Assembly: GCF_014193375.1 (NCBI RefSeq)
Contig: NZ_JACHZF010000002.1
Coordinates: 62,001-126,000, forward strand
Source of the DNA: Halomonas campaniensis
GTDB taxonomy: Bacteria; Pseudomonadota; Gammaproteobacteria; Pseudomonadales; Halomonadaceae
Length of the DNA stretch: 64,000 bases
Direction of reading: 5' to 3'
In this document: positions 1 to 9,289 of the stretch, in pieces
Numbering within the stretch: position 1 is the first letter of the stretch
How the letters are laid out: each line of letters begins with the position of its first letter
The notes under the pieces: model-generated
Seen by the model: the letters and a program-made list of their open reading frames with translations, nothing else
Database searches by the model: none
Told to the model about the DNA's origin: nothing
Position numbers and translations under genes: made by a program

Positions 1-124
1 CGCCATGCTCCAGGGGGTGGGTGGTGAAGCCGCTGCCCTCCAGGTAGTCGGCCACCAGCCGGGCGATCTTGGGCTCGTCCTCGACGATCAGGATGCGTTG
101 GGTGACGGTGTCCTGCGGGCTCAT
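1..124 (-). CDS. Response regulator, N-terminal fragment (cut by window edge)
   Basis: The first 41 residues are present. They read as the start of a receiver domain: a hydrophobic strand ILIVEDEP carrying the acidic residues that bind magnesium in CheY-like receivers, then helix 1 (KIARLVADYLEGSGF). The phosphoacceptor aspartate and the output domain lie beyond base 1. The start codon at 124-122 overlaps the stop of the upstream histidine kinase gene (ATGA), so the two are translationally coupled. Position after an RND pump and a kinase suggests an OmpR-type regulator of envelope stress or efflux, similar to BaeR, but the output domain cannot be checked here. Confidence 0.85.
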   Translation of the reverse strand, partial: MSPQDTVTQRILIVEDEPKIARLVADYLEGSGFTTHPLEHG

Positions 125-1557
125 GCCTTCTCCTCCTTGAAGCGGTCGTCATCGAGTCGTGGAAACGCCAGCGACCAGCATAACCCACCCAGCGCGGAGC
201 GCGACGCCTCCATCCGGCCGCCGTGGGCCTTGACCAGGGCCGCGGCGATGGAGAGTCCCAGGCCGCTGCCGCCGCTGGCCCGGTTGCGCGATCCCTCGAC
301 ACGGTAGAGCCGCTCGGTGAGCCGCGGTAGGTCGGGCTCACCCACCCCGGGGGCGCTGTCCTCCCAGGTGATGCGGACCTCCGCCGGCGAGCCGGCAAGG
401 CGCACCCGCAGCTGCCCCGGGGCCCGGGTATAGGCGCAGGTGTTGTCGAGCAGGTTGTTCCACAGCTGGCGCAGGCGCTGGACGTCGCCGCGGATCCAGG
501 CCTCGCCCGGGATGTCGGCGTCCAGTGCGATGCCGCTGTCGGCGAGCCACCCGCCCGCCTCGTCGAGCCGCTCGGCGAGGCTCTCGGCCAGGTCCAGCGG
601 GGCGAGCTGCACTTCCAGGGCCCCGGCGTCGCTCTGGGAGAGCAGGCGCAGGTCGGCCACCAGGCGCTCGAGCTGGCCCACCTCCTGGGCCAGGGAGTGC
701 AGGCTGTCCTGATCCAGGCGGCGGATCCCGTCCTGCATCGCCTCGATCTCGCCGCGCAGCACCGCCAGCGGGGTGCGCAGCTCGTGGGCGATGTCCGAGA
801 CCCAGCGGCTGCGCGCCTCGCGGCTCGCCTCCAGGGTGGCGGCCAGCACGTTGAAGTCCCGGGAAAGCCGGGAGAGCTCGTCGCGCCCCTGCTCGGGGAG
901 CCGGGTGCTGTAGTCGCCCTCGGTGAGGCGGCGGGTGGCCAGGGCCATGCTGCGGGTGCGGCGACCCAGCCACCAGGAGAGGCCGCCGGCCAGCAGCAGC
1001 GAGGCGACCCCCAGCGACGCGACGATGATCGCCAGGTTGCGCTGCTGGCGGGAGAGGAAGATGCGGTCCATGCGCGCCATCAGCTGCTCCGGCGGCCGAT
1101 AGCCCAGGGTGCCGACCCGCTCCCCCTCGTGGAGGATCGGCAGCCAGCGCAGGGTGGCGGCCTCCTCCTCGTCGTCCGGCGGCAGGCCGATCACCGGCAG
1201 GCCCGCGGCGTCGTGGAGCACGAAGTCCTTGGGGTCGCCCAGGCGGCGCTCGATGCCGTGGGGCGGCGGCCCCGCCCCGGGCCACAGCTGCTGGCGGACC
1301 AGGCGCTGCCAGGCCGAGGGCGAGACACGCAGCCACTGCCAGTCGCCGCGACGCGCCCACTCCTCGCCGAGCCCCTCGGCCAGGGTCTCGGCGCGGTTGG
1401 CCTGGGTGGTGTCCAGGTACTCCAGGAAGCCGCGGTCGAGGCTGCGCGAGACCGCCAGGAAGACCAGGCCCGAGATGGCCACGTTGACCACCAGGATCAC
1501 CACGAAGAGCTTGATGCCCAGCCGTGACACGGCGGGGCGGGGCAGGCGCAGGCTCAT
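121..1557 (-). CDS. Two-component sensor histidine kinase (BaeS-like)
   Basis: A 478-residue inner-membrane histidine kinase. Two transmembrane segments (about residues 15-36 and 174-197) flank a periplasmic sensor region of about 135 residues. A HAMP-like linker follows, then an H-box with the phosphoaccepting His258 (SDIAHELRTPL), an N-box (WNNLLDN) and a glycine-rich ATP lid (GSGLGLSIAAALVKAHGG). The same frame stays open far upstream, into antisense-type coding of the RND gene. I place the start at 1557 because the signature membrane N-terminus (MSLRLPRPAVSRLGIK) begins there and because that ATG overlaps the RND stop by ATGA. It is coupled to the response regulator downstream and probably controls this pump operon. 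Confidence 0.93.
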   Translation of the reverse strand: MSLRLPRPAVSRLGIKLFVVILVVNVAISGLVFLAVSRSLDRGFLEYLDTTQANRAETLAEGLGEEWARRGDWQWLRVSPSAWQRLVRQQLWPGAGPPPHGIERRLGDPKDFVLHDAAGLPVIGLPPDDEEEAATLRWLPILHEGERVGTLGYRPPEQLMARMDRIFLSRQQRNLAIIVASLGVASLLLAGGLSWWLGRRTRSMALATRRLTEGDYSTRLPEQGRDELSRLSRDFNVLAATLEASREARSRWVSDIAHELRTPLAVLRGEIEAMQDGIRRLDQDSLHSLAQEVGQLERLVADLRLLSQSDAGALEVQLAPLDLAESLAERLDEAGGWLADSGIALDADIPGEAWIRGDVQRLRQLWNNLLDNTCAYTRAPGQLRVRLAGSPAEVRITWEDSAPGVGEPDLPRLTERLYRVEGSRNRASGGSGLGLSIAAALVKAHGGRMEASRSALGGLCWSLAFPRLDDDRFKEEKA

Positions 1558-4500
1558 GAACGGGCCTCCTGTGGGGTGATGCTGCGGCCGCCGAGGCGCT
1601 CGCGGAGCCCCTCCAGCATCAGGTAGAGACAGGGTACCAGCAGCAGCAGGATCAGGGTGGCGAAGAGCATGCCGAAGCCCAGCGAGATCGCCATGGGAAT
1701 GATGAAGCGGGCCTGGCGCGAGGTCTCGAAGATCATCGGGGCGAGCCCCAGGAAGGTGGTCAGGGTCGTCATCATGATCGGGCGCAGGCGTCGGACCGCG
1801 GCGGCGACGATCGCCTCCCGGGCGGCCATGCCCTCGCGGCGACGGCGGTTGGCATGGTCGATCAGCACCAGGGCGTCGTTGATCACCACCCCGGAGAGGG
1901 CCAGCATGCCCATCAGGCTGATCACCGAGAGCCCGAAGCCCATGATCAGGTGGCCGGCCACCGCGCCGATGATCCCGAAGGGGATGGCGGCCAGCACCAG
2001 CAGCGGCTGCAGGTAGCTGCGGAAGGGGATCGCCAGCAGGGCGTAGAGGGCGGCCAGGGTCAGCCAGGCGGCGCGGGTGAGCGCCGAGACGTTGTCTGCG
2101 GCCTCCTGCTGGCGCCCGCCGGCGGTGATCTCGAGCCCCGGCCAGCCGGCCTGCAGGGCGGGGAAGACGTCGGCCTCCAGGGTGGCCATCACCTGGTTGA
2201 TGGCAGCCTCCTGGCTGGCGTCGGCGGTGACGGCGATGATGAGTCGGCCGTCGATGCGCTGCAGGGTCGTGGCGGCCTGGCCCAGCGTGATCTCGGCGAC
2301 CCGCGCCAGCGGTACCTGGCTCCCCTCGGGGGTGCGGACCGGCAGCCGGTGAAGGTCGGCGAGGCTGCGGCGCGCCTCGGCGGGCAGGCGCACCTCGACG
2401 CTGATCTCCTGGCGGCCGACGAACTGCTCCAGGGCGGTGATGCCCTGCAGGGGAGCGCGCAGCTGGCCGGCGAGATCGGCGCCGGTGAGCCCCAGCGCGC
2501 GCCCCTCCGGCGACAGGCGCAGCTCCAGCTGCGGCTTGCCGTCGGCCAGGCCGCTGTCGATGTCGGTGATCCCCTCGAACTCGCCCAGCGCCTCGGCCAG
2601 GCGGGTGGCCGCCCCCTCCAGGGCGCGGCTGTCCGGGTGGGAGAGGCGCAGGGTCAGGGCGGCCCCGGCGCCGGGGCCGCCGACGTCGGACTCGAAGCGT
2701 ACCGCCTGGGCGCCGCCGAACTCGCCGGCCAGGCCTCGCCACTCGCGGGCCACCCGGGAGGGCGGCCAGGCGTCTAGGCTCTCGCCCGCCAGGGTCAGCT
2801 GCACCGTGAGCCGGTCGCCGTCGATCTGCGCGCGGCTGGCGGTGAACGCCGGGCCGTCGTCGCGGGCCGCCAGCGCCTCGGCGGCGTCCAGCAGGCGGTC
2901 GCGGATGGCGCGGTCGTCGGCGATGGGGCTGCCCACCGGCAGGGTCACCGTGGCCTGGACCCGGTCCGACTCCACCCGGGGCATCAGCGAGAAGCCCAGC
3001 CGTCCGCTCATGGCCCAGGCCAGGGCCACCGCCAGCACCGCCACGGCGAGGCTGACGGTCAGCAGCCGCTGGTCCAGGCAGCGCTCCAGGAAGGGGGCGA
3101 AGTGCTGCCGGGTGACCCGCGCCAGCCATCCCTGAAGCCCCTGGCGCACCCGGTCCAGCGGTCGGCGCCAGGCCGGCGCCTCGCGCCCCCCGGCGCGGTG
3201 GGCCAGGTGGGCGGGCAGGATGAACAGCGCCTCCAGCCAGGAGGCCAGGAACACCGTGACCACCACCAGCGGCACCACGGCGAAGATCATGCCCAGGAAG
3301 CCCGGCAGGAAGAGCAGCGGCAGGAAGGCCACGATGTTGGAGAGGATGGCGAAGCTGATCGGCACCGCCATCTCCCGGGCGCCGCGCACCGCCGCCTCGC
3401 GCAGGGAGTGGCCCTGCTCGCGGTAGCTGTGGATGTTCTCGCCGACCATGATGGCGTCGTCCACCACGATGCCCAGCGCGATGATGAAGGCGAACATCGA
3501 CATCATGTTGATCGAGACGCCGAACCAGGGCAGGAAGAGCATCGCGCCGAGGAAGGCGGTGGGGATGCCCAGGGTCACCCAGAAGGCCAGCCGCGCCTCG
3601 AGGAACAGGCCCATCAGCACCAGCACCAGGGCCAGGCCCAGGAAGGCATTCTTGAGCAGCAGGTCCAGGCGGTCGCGATAGACTTCGGAGCTGTCCCGGG
3701 AGACGGTGAGGCTCACCCCCTCGGGCAGGCCGGCCCTCAGGCGATCCAGCTGGGCGTGGACGGCATCGGAGATGCCGATCGGCGTCTGGTCGCCGAGCTG
3801 GTAGACCTCCAGGGAGAGGCTCGGCTCGCCGTTGTAGAGCACCTCGCGGTCGGTCTCGGCGAAGCCGCGCTCGACCCGGGCGATGTCGCCCAGGCGCAGC
3901 TGGCCGCCGTCGGGGGTGCCGAGGATCGGCAGCGCCGCGAACTCCCGGGCCTCGTCGCGACGCCCCTGGTAGCGGATCAGCCATTCGCCCTCGCCGGTGG
4001 TCAGGCGCCCCCCGGCCAGGTCCAGGGCCTCGTCGCCGATGCGGCCGGCCAGCTGGCGGTGGTCCAGGCCGTGGCGCCGCATCGCCTCCTCGTCCAGCAG
4101 CACCTGGATCTCGCGCTCACGGTTCCCGGAGAGCTCCACCCGGGAGATGCCCGGGGCCGCCTGCAGCTCGGCGCGTACCTCCTCGGCCACGTCGTGGAGC
4201 AGCGGGTCGTCCACCGCGCCGTGGAGCTGCAGGCTCATCACGCTGCGCGAGCGCCCGGCCAGGCCGAAGCGCGCCGGGTCGGCGGCCGCCGGCAGGGTGG
4301 TGATGGCGCCCACCGCCTGCTGGATCTCCTGGTAGACCCGCATCACCTCCACGCCGTCGATCAGGGTGGCGGAGACGCGGCCGGCTCCCTCGTTGGCGGT
4401 GGCGGTGAGTTCGTCGATGCCGTCCACATCGGCCAGGGCCGCCTCCAGGGGCAGCAGCAGGCTGCGCTCGACCTCCTCGGGGGTGGCGCCGGGATAGCCG

Positions 4501-4655
4501 ATGGCGACGGTGATGATCTCCAGCTCGAAGTCGGGGAAGACCTCCTTCTTGATGGTGGTGGAGGCCAGCAGGCCGCCCACGATCAGCAGGATCATCAGCA
4601 GGTTGGGGGCCACCCCGTGGTGGACCATCCAGGCGATGGGGCCACGGCGGATCAT
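1554..4655 (-). CDS. RND efflux pump inner-membrane permease
   Basis: A 1033-residue transporter of the AcrB/MexB-type HAE-RND superfamily, which exports substrates using the proton gradient. The length is typical of a full permease with two six-helix repeats and two large periplasmic loops. Visible family features are the N-terminal helix followed by a porter domain (VAIGYPGATPEEVERSLLLPLE), the helix-4 acidic region (IIALGIVVDDAIMVGENI, carrying the two Asp residues of the proton relay) and its second-half counterpart (SGVVINDALVLIDHANRRRREG). Start and stop overlap the adaptor and kinase genes by ATGA-type junctions, so adaptor, pump, kinase and regulator form one operon. No outer-membrane TolC-like gene is present in the window. 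Confidence 0.95.
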   Translation of the reverse strand: MIRRGPIAWMVHHGVAPNLLMILLIVGGLLASTTIKKEVFPDFELEIITVAIGYPGATPEEVERSLLLPLEAALADVDGIDELTATANEGAGRVSATLIDGVEVMRVYQEIQQAVGAITTLPAAADPARFGLAGRSRSVMSLQLHGAVDDPLLHDVAEEVRAELQAAPGISRVELSGNREREIQVLLDEEAMRRHGLDHRQLAGRIGDEALDLAGGRLTTGEGEWLIRYQGRRDEAREFAALPILGTPDGGQLRLGDIARVERGFAETDREVLYNGEPSLSLEVYQLGDQTPIGISDAVHAQLDRLRAGLPEGVSLTVSRDSSEVYRDRLDLLLKNAFLGLALVLVLMGLFLEARLAFWVTLGIPTAFLGAMLFLPWFGVSINMMSMFAFIIALGIVVDDAIMVGENIHSYREQGHSLREAAVRGAREMAVPISFAILSNIVAFLPLLFLPGFLGMIFAVVPLVVVTVFLASWLEALFILPAHLAHRAGGREAPAWRRPLDRVRQGLQGWLARVTRQHFAPFLERCLDQRLLTVSLAVAVLAVALAWAMSGRLGFSLMPRVESDRVQATVTLPVGSPIADDRAIRDRLLDAAEALAARDDGPAFTASRAQIDGDRLTVQLTLAGESLDAWPPSRVAREWRGLAGEFGGAQAVRFESDVGGPGAGAALTLRLSHPDSRALEGAATRLAEALGEFEGITDIDSGLADGKPQLELRLSPEGRALGLTGADLAGQLRAPLQGITALEQFVGRQEISVEVRLPAEARRSLADLHRLPVRTPEGSQVPLARVAEITLGQAATTLQRIDGRLIIAVTADASQEAAINQVMATLEADVFPALQAGWPGLEITAGGRQQEAADNVSALTRAAWLTLAALYALLAIPFRSYLQPLLVLAAIPFGIIGAVAGHLIMGFGLSVISLMGMLALSGVVINDALVLIDHANRRRREGMAAREAIVAAAVRRLRPIMMTTLTTFLGLAPMIFETSRQARFIIPMAISLGFGMLFATLILLLLVPCLYLMLEGLRERLGGRSITPQEARS

Positions 4656-5977
4656 GGGCGCTCCTCCCCGGGCGAGGGGCTGGCCTCCCCGGCCGGGCGT
4701 TCGTCGCCCGGGGGGCGGGCGCGCAGCGCCATGCCGGCGCGGGGCTGGCCCAGCGGCGAGGTGATCACCCGCTCGCCGGAGGCCAGGCCCTCGGCCACCA
4801 GCACCAGGTGGTCATCGCGGTGCACCACCGTGACCGGCCGGCGCTCCAGCCGGTCCCGGTCATCCAGCAGCCACGCCTCGTCACCGGGACGCAGGGCGGC
4901 GGCCGGCAGGGCGATCAGATCGTCGCGTTCGCGGGTCGCGAAGGACAGCCGCACCACGTCGCCCAGTCGCAGCGCCGGGGCGCCCCGGTTCTCCTCGGCC
5001 AGCGCCAGGGGGTCCTCCACGGCGACCAGCAGCTGGGCCTGCAGGCCGTTCTCCTCGAGCGCCGGCAGCACCGAGAGCAGCTCGCCCCGGCGCCGGCTGT
5101 CGGCGGGCCAGCTGCGGCTGGTCAGGGTCACGGGGCTGCCCGGGGCCGCCGCGGTGGCCGGTGTCAGCCAGGCCAGCGCCTCGCCGGGCAGCGAGACGCG
5201 CACCCAGAAGCGCGACACATCCACCAGGTGGACGAGCTCGGTGCCGCTGCCCACCTCGCTGCCCTCGCCGAGCAGGCGTTCCTGGAGCATGCCCTGCCAC
5301 GGCGCTCGCAGGGTGGCCCGCTCGAGATCCAGGCGGGCGCGGTCGCGGGCGGCCCGGGCCCGGGCCACCTCGGCCTCGGCGCTCCTCAGCTGGGGCTCGC
5401 GCAGCACCAGGGCGCGTCGCTCGGCCGGCAGCTCGCGGCCGAAGCTCCGGTACTCGGCCTGGGCGCGCTGCTGCTCGCCGCGCTCCATGGCGAGCGCCGC
5501 CTCGGCCTGGGACAGCGTCGCCTCGGCCTCGCGCAGGGCCAGGGCCAGGTCGTCATCGTCGAGCCGTGCCAGCGGGGCCCCGGCCTCCACCACCCTGCCG
5601 GGCAGCGCTCCGGGGGCGAAGGCTTCCAGCCGGCCGGCCACCCGGCTGGCCAGGCGCGCCTCGCGCTCGGCCACCACGCGGCCGAAGCCGTGCAGCTCGG
5701 GGGCAACGGGCCCGGGTGCCACGACCAGGGTCTCCACCAGGGGAGGCGGCGCCTCTACCCGGGGGCGGCGCTCCACGCCCGGCGGCTGGGTCATCAGCCA
5801 GCCGGCCAGGGCGAGGCCGGCCGCCAGCACCAGCAGGGCCAGCAGGGGGCCGAGGCGAAGTCGCCCGCGCTGACGGGTCGGGCAGGGCGCGGGAGGGGAG
5901 AGGGGGCGACGCATGGGCGACTCGGGCAGGAAGACGGAGTCCACAGCATCGCCGCTGGCGATGCAGTCAATGGTCAT
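4652..5977 (-). CDS. RND efflux periplasmic adaptor (membrane fusion protein)
   Basis: Links the RND permease to an outer-membrane channel. The protein is up to 441 residues. It has a single N-terminal membrane anchor (LGPLLALLVLAAGLALAGWLM), then a lipoyl half-motif (VVAEREARLASRVAGRLEAF), a long Ala/Glu/Arg-rich coiled-coil hairpin, a second lipoyl half (LRAPWQGMLQERLLGEGSEV) and beta-barrel and membrane-proximal domains. The start is uncertain. ATG 5977 gives the longest form, but ATG 5914 (MRRPLSPPAP, 420 residues) lies closer to the membrane anchor. Neither has a strong ribosome binding site. The gene overlaps the permease start by four bases. Confidence 0.9.
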   Translation of the reverse strand: MTIDCIASGDAVDSVFLPESPMRRPLSPPAPCPTRQRGRLRLGPLLALLVLAAGLALAGWLMTQPPGVERRPRVEAPPPLVETLVVAPGPVAPELHGFGRVVAEREARLASRVAGRLEAFAPGALPGRVVEAGAPLARLDDDDLALALREAEATLSQAEAALAMERGEQQRAQAEYRSFGRELPAERRALVLREPQLRSAEAEVARARAARDRARLDLERATLRAPWQGMLQERLLGEGSEVGSGTELVHLVDVSRFWVRVSLPGEALAWLTPATAAAPGSPVTLTSRSWPADSRRRGELLSVLPALEENGLQAQLLVAVEDPLALAEENRGAPALRLGDVVRLSFATRERDDLIALPAAALRPGDEAWLLDDRDRLERRPVTVVHRDDHLVLVAEGLASGERVITSPLGQPRAGMALRARPPGDERPAGEASPSPGEERP

Positions 5978-6019
5978 GAAATGTGCAAGCCCCGTGCAAG
6001 CCCGGGCGTCGCCCCGCGG

Positions 6020-6946
6020 TCACAGCGACAGGAAGAAGAGGATCAGCGGCGGCGAGAGCAGCGAGAGGAGAAAGCCCGAGACCACCGCCACCGGCACGCA
6101 GGTCACTCCGCCGTGCTGCTGGATCACCGGCAGCGTGAAGTCCATGGAGGTGGCGCCGCCGTAGCCGATGGCCAGGGCCGCCCGGCGGCGGATCACCAGC
6201 GGGATCAGCACGAAGGCCAGCAGTTCCCGGGCCAGGTCGTTGAAGAAGGCCACGCCGCCCAGCAGGGGGCCGAGCTGGTCGCCCACCAGGATGCCCGAGA
6301 GCGAGTACCAGCCGAAGCCGGCGGCGAGGGCCAGCCCCTCGCTGGCGCGCAGCGCCAGCAGCGGGGCGGCGATCAGCCCGCCGACCAGCGAGGTGGCGGC
6401 GAGGGTCAGGGCGATGGCCAGGCCGTGGCGGTTGAGCAGGATCTGGCGCAGCGGCATGCCGGAGTTGCGCAGCTGGCAGCCGATCAGCGCCAGCAGGGCA
6501 TAGAGCACCCACTCGGCCAGGGTCTCGGCATGCCCGTGCAGCGCCTCGCCGACCAGCCGCCCGCCGGCCAGGCCGAGCAGTACGCCCAGCACCACCACCC
6601 CGACCAGGGCCAGGGAGCCGCCCATGGCGGCGAGCTTGCTCACCGGCGCGCCGGGCACCACCCGGCTGGGGTCGGCGCGCAGGGCGAGGCGGTTCGACAG
6701 CCACCACAGGCCGGCCAGGTTGCAGGCCGTGATCACCAGGAACAGGGCCAGCGCCTGCCCGCCCATGCGCGACAGCTGGCTGGCCAGGTCGTCCAGCCCG
6801 GCCAGGCCGATACCCATCAGCAGCAGGATGACGTAGACCGAGGCGTTCACGCCGCGGTTGATCAGTGCCATGGCCCCGGCATGGCGAACCGGCACCAGGT
6901 AGCCCAGCACCAGGGGCAGCAGGACGATCACGAGTCCGCTCAACAT
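6020..6946 (-). CDS. lysO: Lysine exporter LysO family protein
   Basis: A 308-residue polytopic inner-membrane protein. The N-terminus (MLSGLVIVLLPLVLGYLVPVR) and the next segments (VYVILLLMGIGLAGLDDLASQL) match the pattern of the E. coli lysine exporter LysO (YbjE), and the C-terminal half carries the family region GYGGATSMDFTLPVIQQ. LysO exports L-lysine and toxic analogues such as thialysine. It lies 42 bases upstream of the adaptor gene on the same strand. It may be co-transcribed with the pump operon, although the function is separate. In E. coli lysO is regulated by lysine and ArgP; no such control element is recognisable here. Confidence 0.9.
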   Translation of the reverse strand: MLSGLVIVLLPLVLGYLVPVRHAGAMALINRGVNASVYVILLLMGIGLAGLDDLASQLSRMGGQALALFLVITACNLAGLWWLSNRLALRADPSRVVPGAPVSKLAAMGGSLALVGVVVLGVLLGLAGGRLVGEALHGHAETLAEWVLYALLALIGCQLRNSGMPLRQILLNRHGLAIALTLAATSLVGGLIAAPLLALRASEGLALAAGFGWYSLSGILVGDQLGPLLGGVAFFNDLARELLAFVLIPLVIRRRAALAIGYGGATSMDFTLPVIQQHGGVTCVPVAVVSGFLLSLLSPPLILFFLSL

Positions 6947-7065
6947 CGAGATTCCCTTCCCTTCACGATGACCGCCGCCGGCGGTCGAAAGCCCGCTACT
7001 CTAGCAGCCCGGCGGCCGGAAGGCAGGGCCTCGGTCGAGGAGGGCGCACCGATGCGTTGCCGGGA

Positions 7066-7776
7066 TCATTCGCCGAAGGAGAGGTGGGTCAGGGAGAGGC
7101 GGCTACGGCGTTCGCCGTCGCGGTGGTAGTCCACGGCCAGCAGCAGTCCGGGGAGGTCGGGGTGGAAGCGGAACACCAGGCGACGCTCAGGCTTGCCGGG
7201 CTCGGTGACCTCCACCGCCACGGCGTCGAACTCGCCGGCGGGCAGCGACAGGGCCTCGGGGCCCGTCACCCGGTACTCCATCCGCTCCTCGCGGCCGCGG
7301 TGGTCCTGATAGCGCAGGGTGCAGGTGGCCGGGCAGTCGCCGCTCAGCGCCCGGCGGGAGAGCTCGAAGAGCGCCGCCTGGCGGTCGGGAAGCCCTTCCA
7401 GCTCGCCGGGGGCGAGACGGTAGTCACCGCCGAAGCCCAGCAGCGAGTAGCCGCTGGCGTACTGCAGCGAACGAACGCCCCCCTCCTTGACCAGGAAGCG
7501 GCTCTGCTCCTCGCCGCGAGCCACGGCGATGGCGGCGCTCATCCGGCTCTGCCAGGAGCCGCCGTCGCGGGAGAGGCGGTGTTCGACCTGGGTGCTGGGC
7601 CAGCCGCTCACCTCCAGGCGGTAGCGGGCGTCGAAGGGGCGGGGGGCCACCCGGAGGGGGTTCTCCGCCGCCGGCAGCGCCTTGCGATAGGCGGGGTCCG
7701 GCGCCGCCGGCGCCTGGGCCGCGGCGACCAGCGGCAGGCAGAACAGCAGGGCGGTCAGCAGGCGTCTGAGGGGCAT
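7066..7776 (-). CDS. DUF3108 domain secreted protein
   Basis: A 236-residue protein beginning MPLRRLLTALLFCLPLVAAAQA, a clear Sec signal peptide. The frame is open further upstream but the signal peptide fixes the start at 7776. The mature part begins FDARYRLEVSGWPSTQVEHRLS and contains YRVTGPEALSLPAGEFDAVAVEV and a WLAVDY-like C-terminal pattern (LLLAVDYHRDGERRSRLSL). This matches the DUF3108 family of periplasmic beta-rich proteins. Two cysteines lie close together (DCPATC) and may form a disulfide. The biochemical role is unknown. It stands alone between lysO and pncB on the same strand. Confidence 0.85.
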   Translation of the reverse strand: MPLRRLLTALLFCLPLVAAAQAPAAPDPAYRKALPAAENPLRVAPRPFDARYRLEVSGWPSTQVEHRLSRDGGSWQSRMSAAIAVARGEEQSRFLVKEGGVRSLQYASGYSLLGFGGDYRLAPGELEGLPDRQAALFELSRRALSGDCPATCTLRYQDHRGREERMEYRVTGPEALSLPAGEFDAVAVEVTEPGKPERRLVFRFHPDLPGLLLAVDYHRDGERRSRLSLTHLSFGE

Positions 7777-7942
7777 GGGGCGTCCGTATCGCTGGGCGAG
7801 TTCAGTGCGGTGGACCCGCCGGCCGGGCGCGGGTTCCGGCATGCGGAGAACTTGCATATTCACCCCGCGGGACGACAGGGCCATGGCGGGACCGCACCGC
7901 CGCACCCCTGGCCTGGCCGCGGCGGCAGCGTCACGGCGCGGC

Positions 7943-9289
7943 TCAGCTGCCTGCCTGCAGGCGCTGGAGCTCGGGGCTCAGGTCGACCGGGTAGCCGTCG
8001 TCACCCGGGGCGAGTCGCCGCAGGGCGTCCGGCAGGCGCTCGAGACTCTCCCGTACCCGCTCCCGGGCCTCGTCGGCCCTGGCCATCTCGTCATCGTCGA
8101 GCCGTCCCGCCCGGACCAGCGGGCGCAACAGCGGCTCCCCGTCGATGCCCGGCTCGTCCCGCAGGGCAATGACATCGCCGGCATAGCGGCCGTCGGCGTC
8201 CCGCCGGCGATAGAGCTGCTTGCGACACGGCAGGTTGATCTTGCCGGGAGAGTGCTTGACCCGCGGGGTGCCGGCGTACTCCACCAGCTTGTAGGAGAGG
8301 TCGATCACCGGGGCATCCGCCGACACGCCCATCTGGGTGCCGACGCCGAAGGCATCGATGGGGGCGCCGTCCTCGAGCAGCGTCTCGATCTGGACCTCGT
8401 CGAGGCCGCTGCTGGCGACGATGGTGATGTCGTCGTGCCCGGCCGCGTCGAGCAGCTCGCGGGCGCCCCTGGCGAGCTCGCCCAGGTCCCCGGAGTCGAG
8501 GCGGATGGCCCTGACGGCGACCTCGGGCTCCTCGCGCATGATCTCGATCACCTTGCGTACCCCGGCCAGGGTGTCATGGGTATCCACCAGCAGGGTGGTG
8601 CCGGGGTAGTGGCGGGCGAAGGCCCGGAAGGCCTCGCGCTCGTCGTCGTGGGCGAGGATATAGCTGTGGGCCATGGTGCCGCTGAGCGCCAGGTCGTGGC
8701 GCAGGCCGCCCAGCACGTTGCTGGTGCCGGCCAGCCCCGCGCTGCGGTAGGCCCGCACGCCGCGCACCGCGGCATCCACGCCGTGCATGCGGCGCATGCC
8801 GAAGTCCACCACCGGCCGGCCCCGGGCGGCGATCACCAGGCGCACCGCCTTGGAGGCGAGCACCGTCTCCAGCTGCACCAGGTTCATCACCAGGCTCTCG
8901 AGCAGCTGGGCCTGGGCGATGGGGGCTTCCACCTCCATGAGCGGCTCGTTCTCGAATACCGGCGTCCCCTCGGGCAGCGTCCAGATGTCGCCCTCGAAGG
9001 ACCAGTCGGCCAGCCAGTCGAGGAAGCCCGCGTCGAACAGGCCGGTGCCGGCCAGGCGCTCGAGGGCCGTGTCGCCGAAGCGCAGTTGGCACAGCAGCGC
9101 CGCGGCATGCTGCTGTCCGCAGGCCAGCATGAAGCGCCGGGTCGGCGGCATCTGGCGGAAGAACAGGCTGAAGGTGGCCCGCTCCTGCATCGCCTCCTTC
9201 CAGTAGGCCTGGGTCATGGTCAGCTGGTAGAGGTCGGTGAGCAGGACCAGCTCGTCATCGTCCACCCGCGGGGAGCTCGGTGCCGTCAT
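7943..9289 (-). CDS. pncB: Nicotinate phosphoribosyltransferase
   Basis: A 448-residue cytoplasmic enzyme that makes nicotinate mononucleotide from nicotinate and PRPP with ATP hydrolysis, the entry step of the Preiss-Handler NAD salvage route. Family features include LLTDLYQLTMTQAYWKE near the N-terminus, the active-site region VVDFGMRRMHGVDAAVRGVRAY containing the His-loop that is phosphorylated in this family, and VRAIRLDSGDLGELARGARELLD near the PRPP site. The start at 9289 (MTAPSSPRVDDDELVLLTD) overlaps the stop of pncA by four bases. The frame continues upstream only as antisense-like sequence. With pncA it makes a complete nicotinamide-to-NaMN salvage pair. Confidence 0.95.
   Translation of the reverse strand: MTAPSSPRVDDDELVLLTDLYQLTMTQAYWKEAMQERATFSLFFRQMPPTRRFMLACGQQHAAALLCQLRFGDTALERLAGTGLFDAGFLDWLADWSFEGDIWTLPEGTPVFENEPLMEVEAPIAQAQLLESLVMNLVQLETVLASKAVRLVIAARGRPVVDFGMRRMHGVDAAVRGVRAYRSAGLAGTSNVLGGLRHDLALSGTMAHSYILAHDDEREAFRAFARHYPGTTLLVDTHDTLAGVRKVIEIMREEPEVAVRAIRLDSGDLGELARGARELLDAAGHDDITIVASSGLDEVQIETLLEDGAPIDAFGVGTQMGVSADAPVIDLSYKLVEYAGTPRVKHSPGKINLPCRKQLYRRRDADGRYAGDVIALRDEPGIDGEPLLRPLVRAGRLDDDEMARADEARERVRESLERLPDALRRLAPGDDGYPVDLSPELQRLQAGS

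Noticed and set aside
1558..3984. Extension of the histidine kinase frame to 3984
   Set aside because: The extra part lies over the RND gene in another frame and reads as Arg/Gly/Pro-rich shadow sequence. The kinase starts at 1557.
3102..5873. A 923-residue open frame on the plus strand
   Set aside because: It is antisense to the RND permease and adaptor genes and has low-complexity His/Gln/Gly-rich sequence without any motif.
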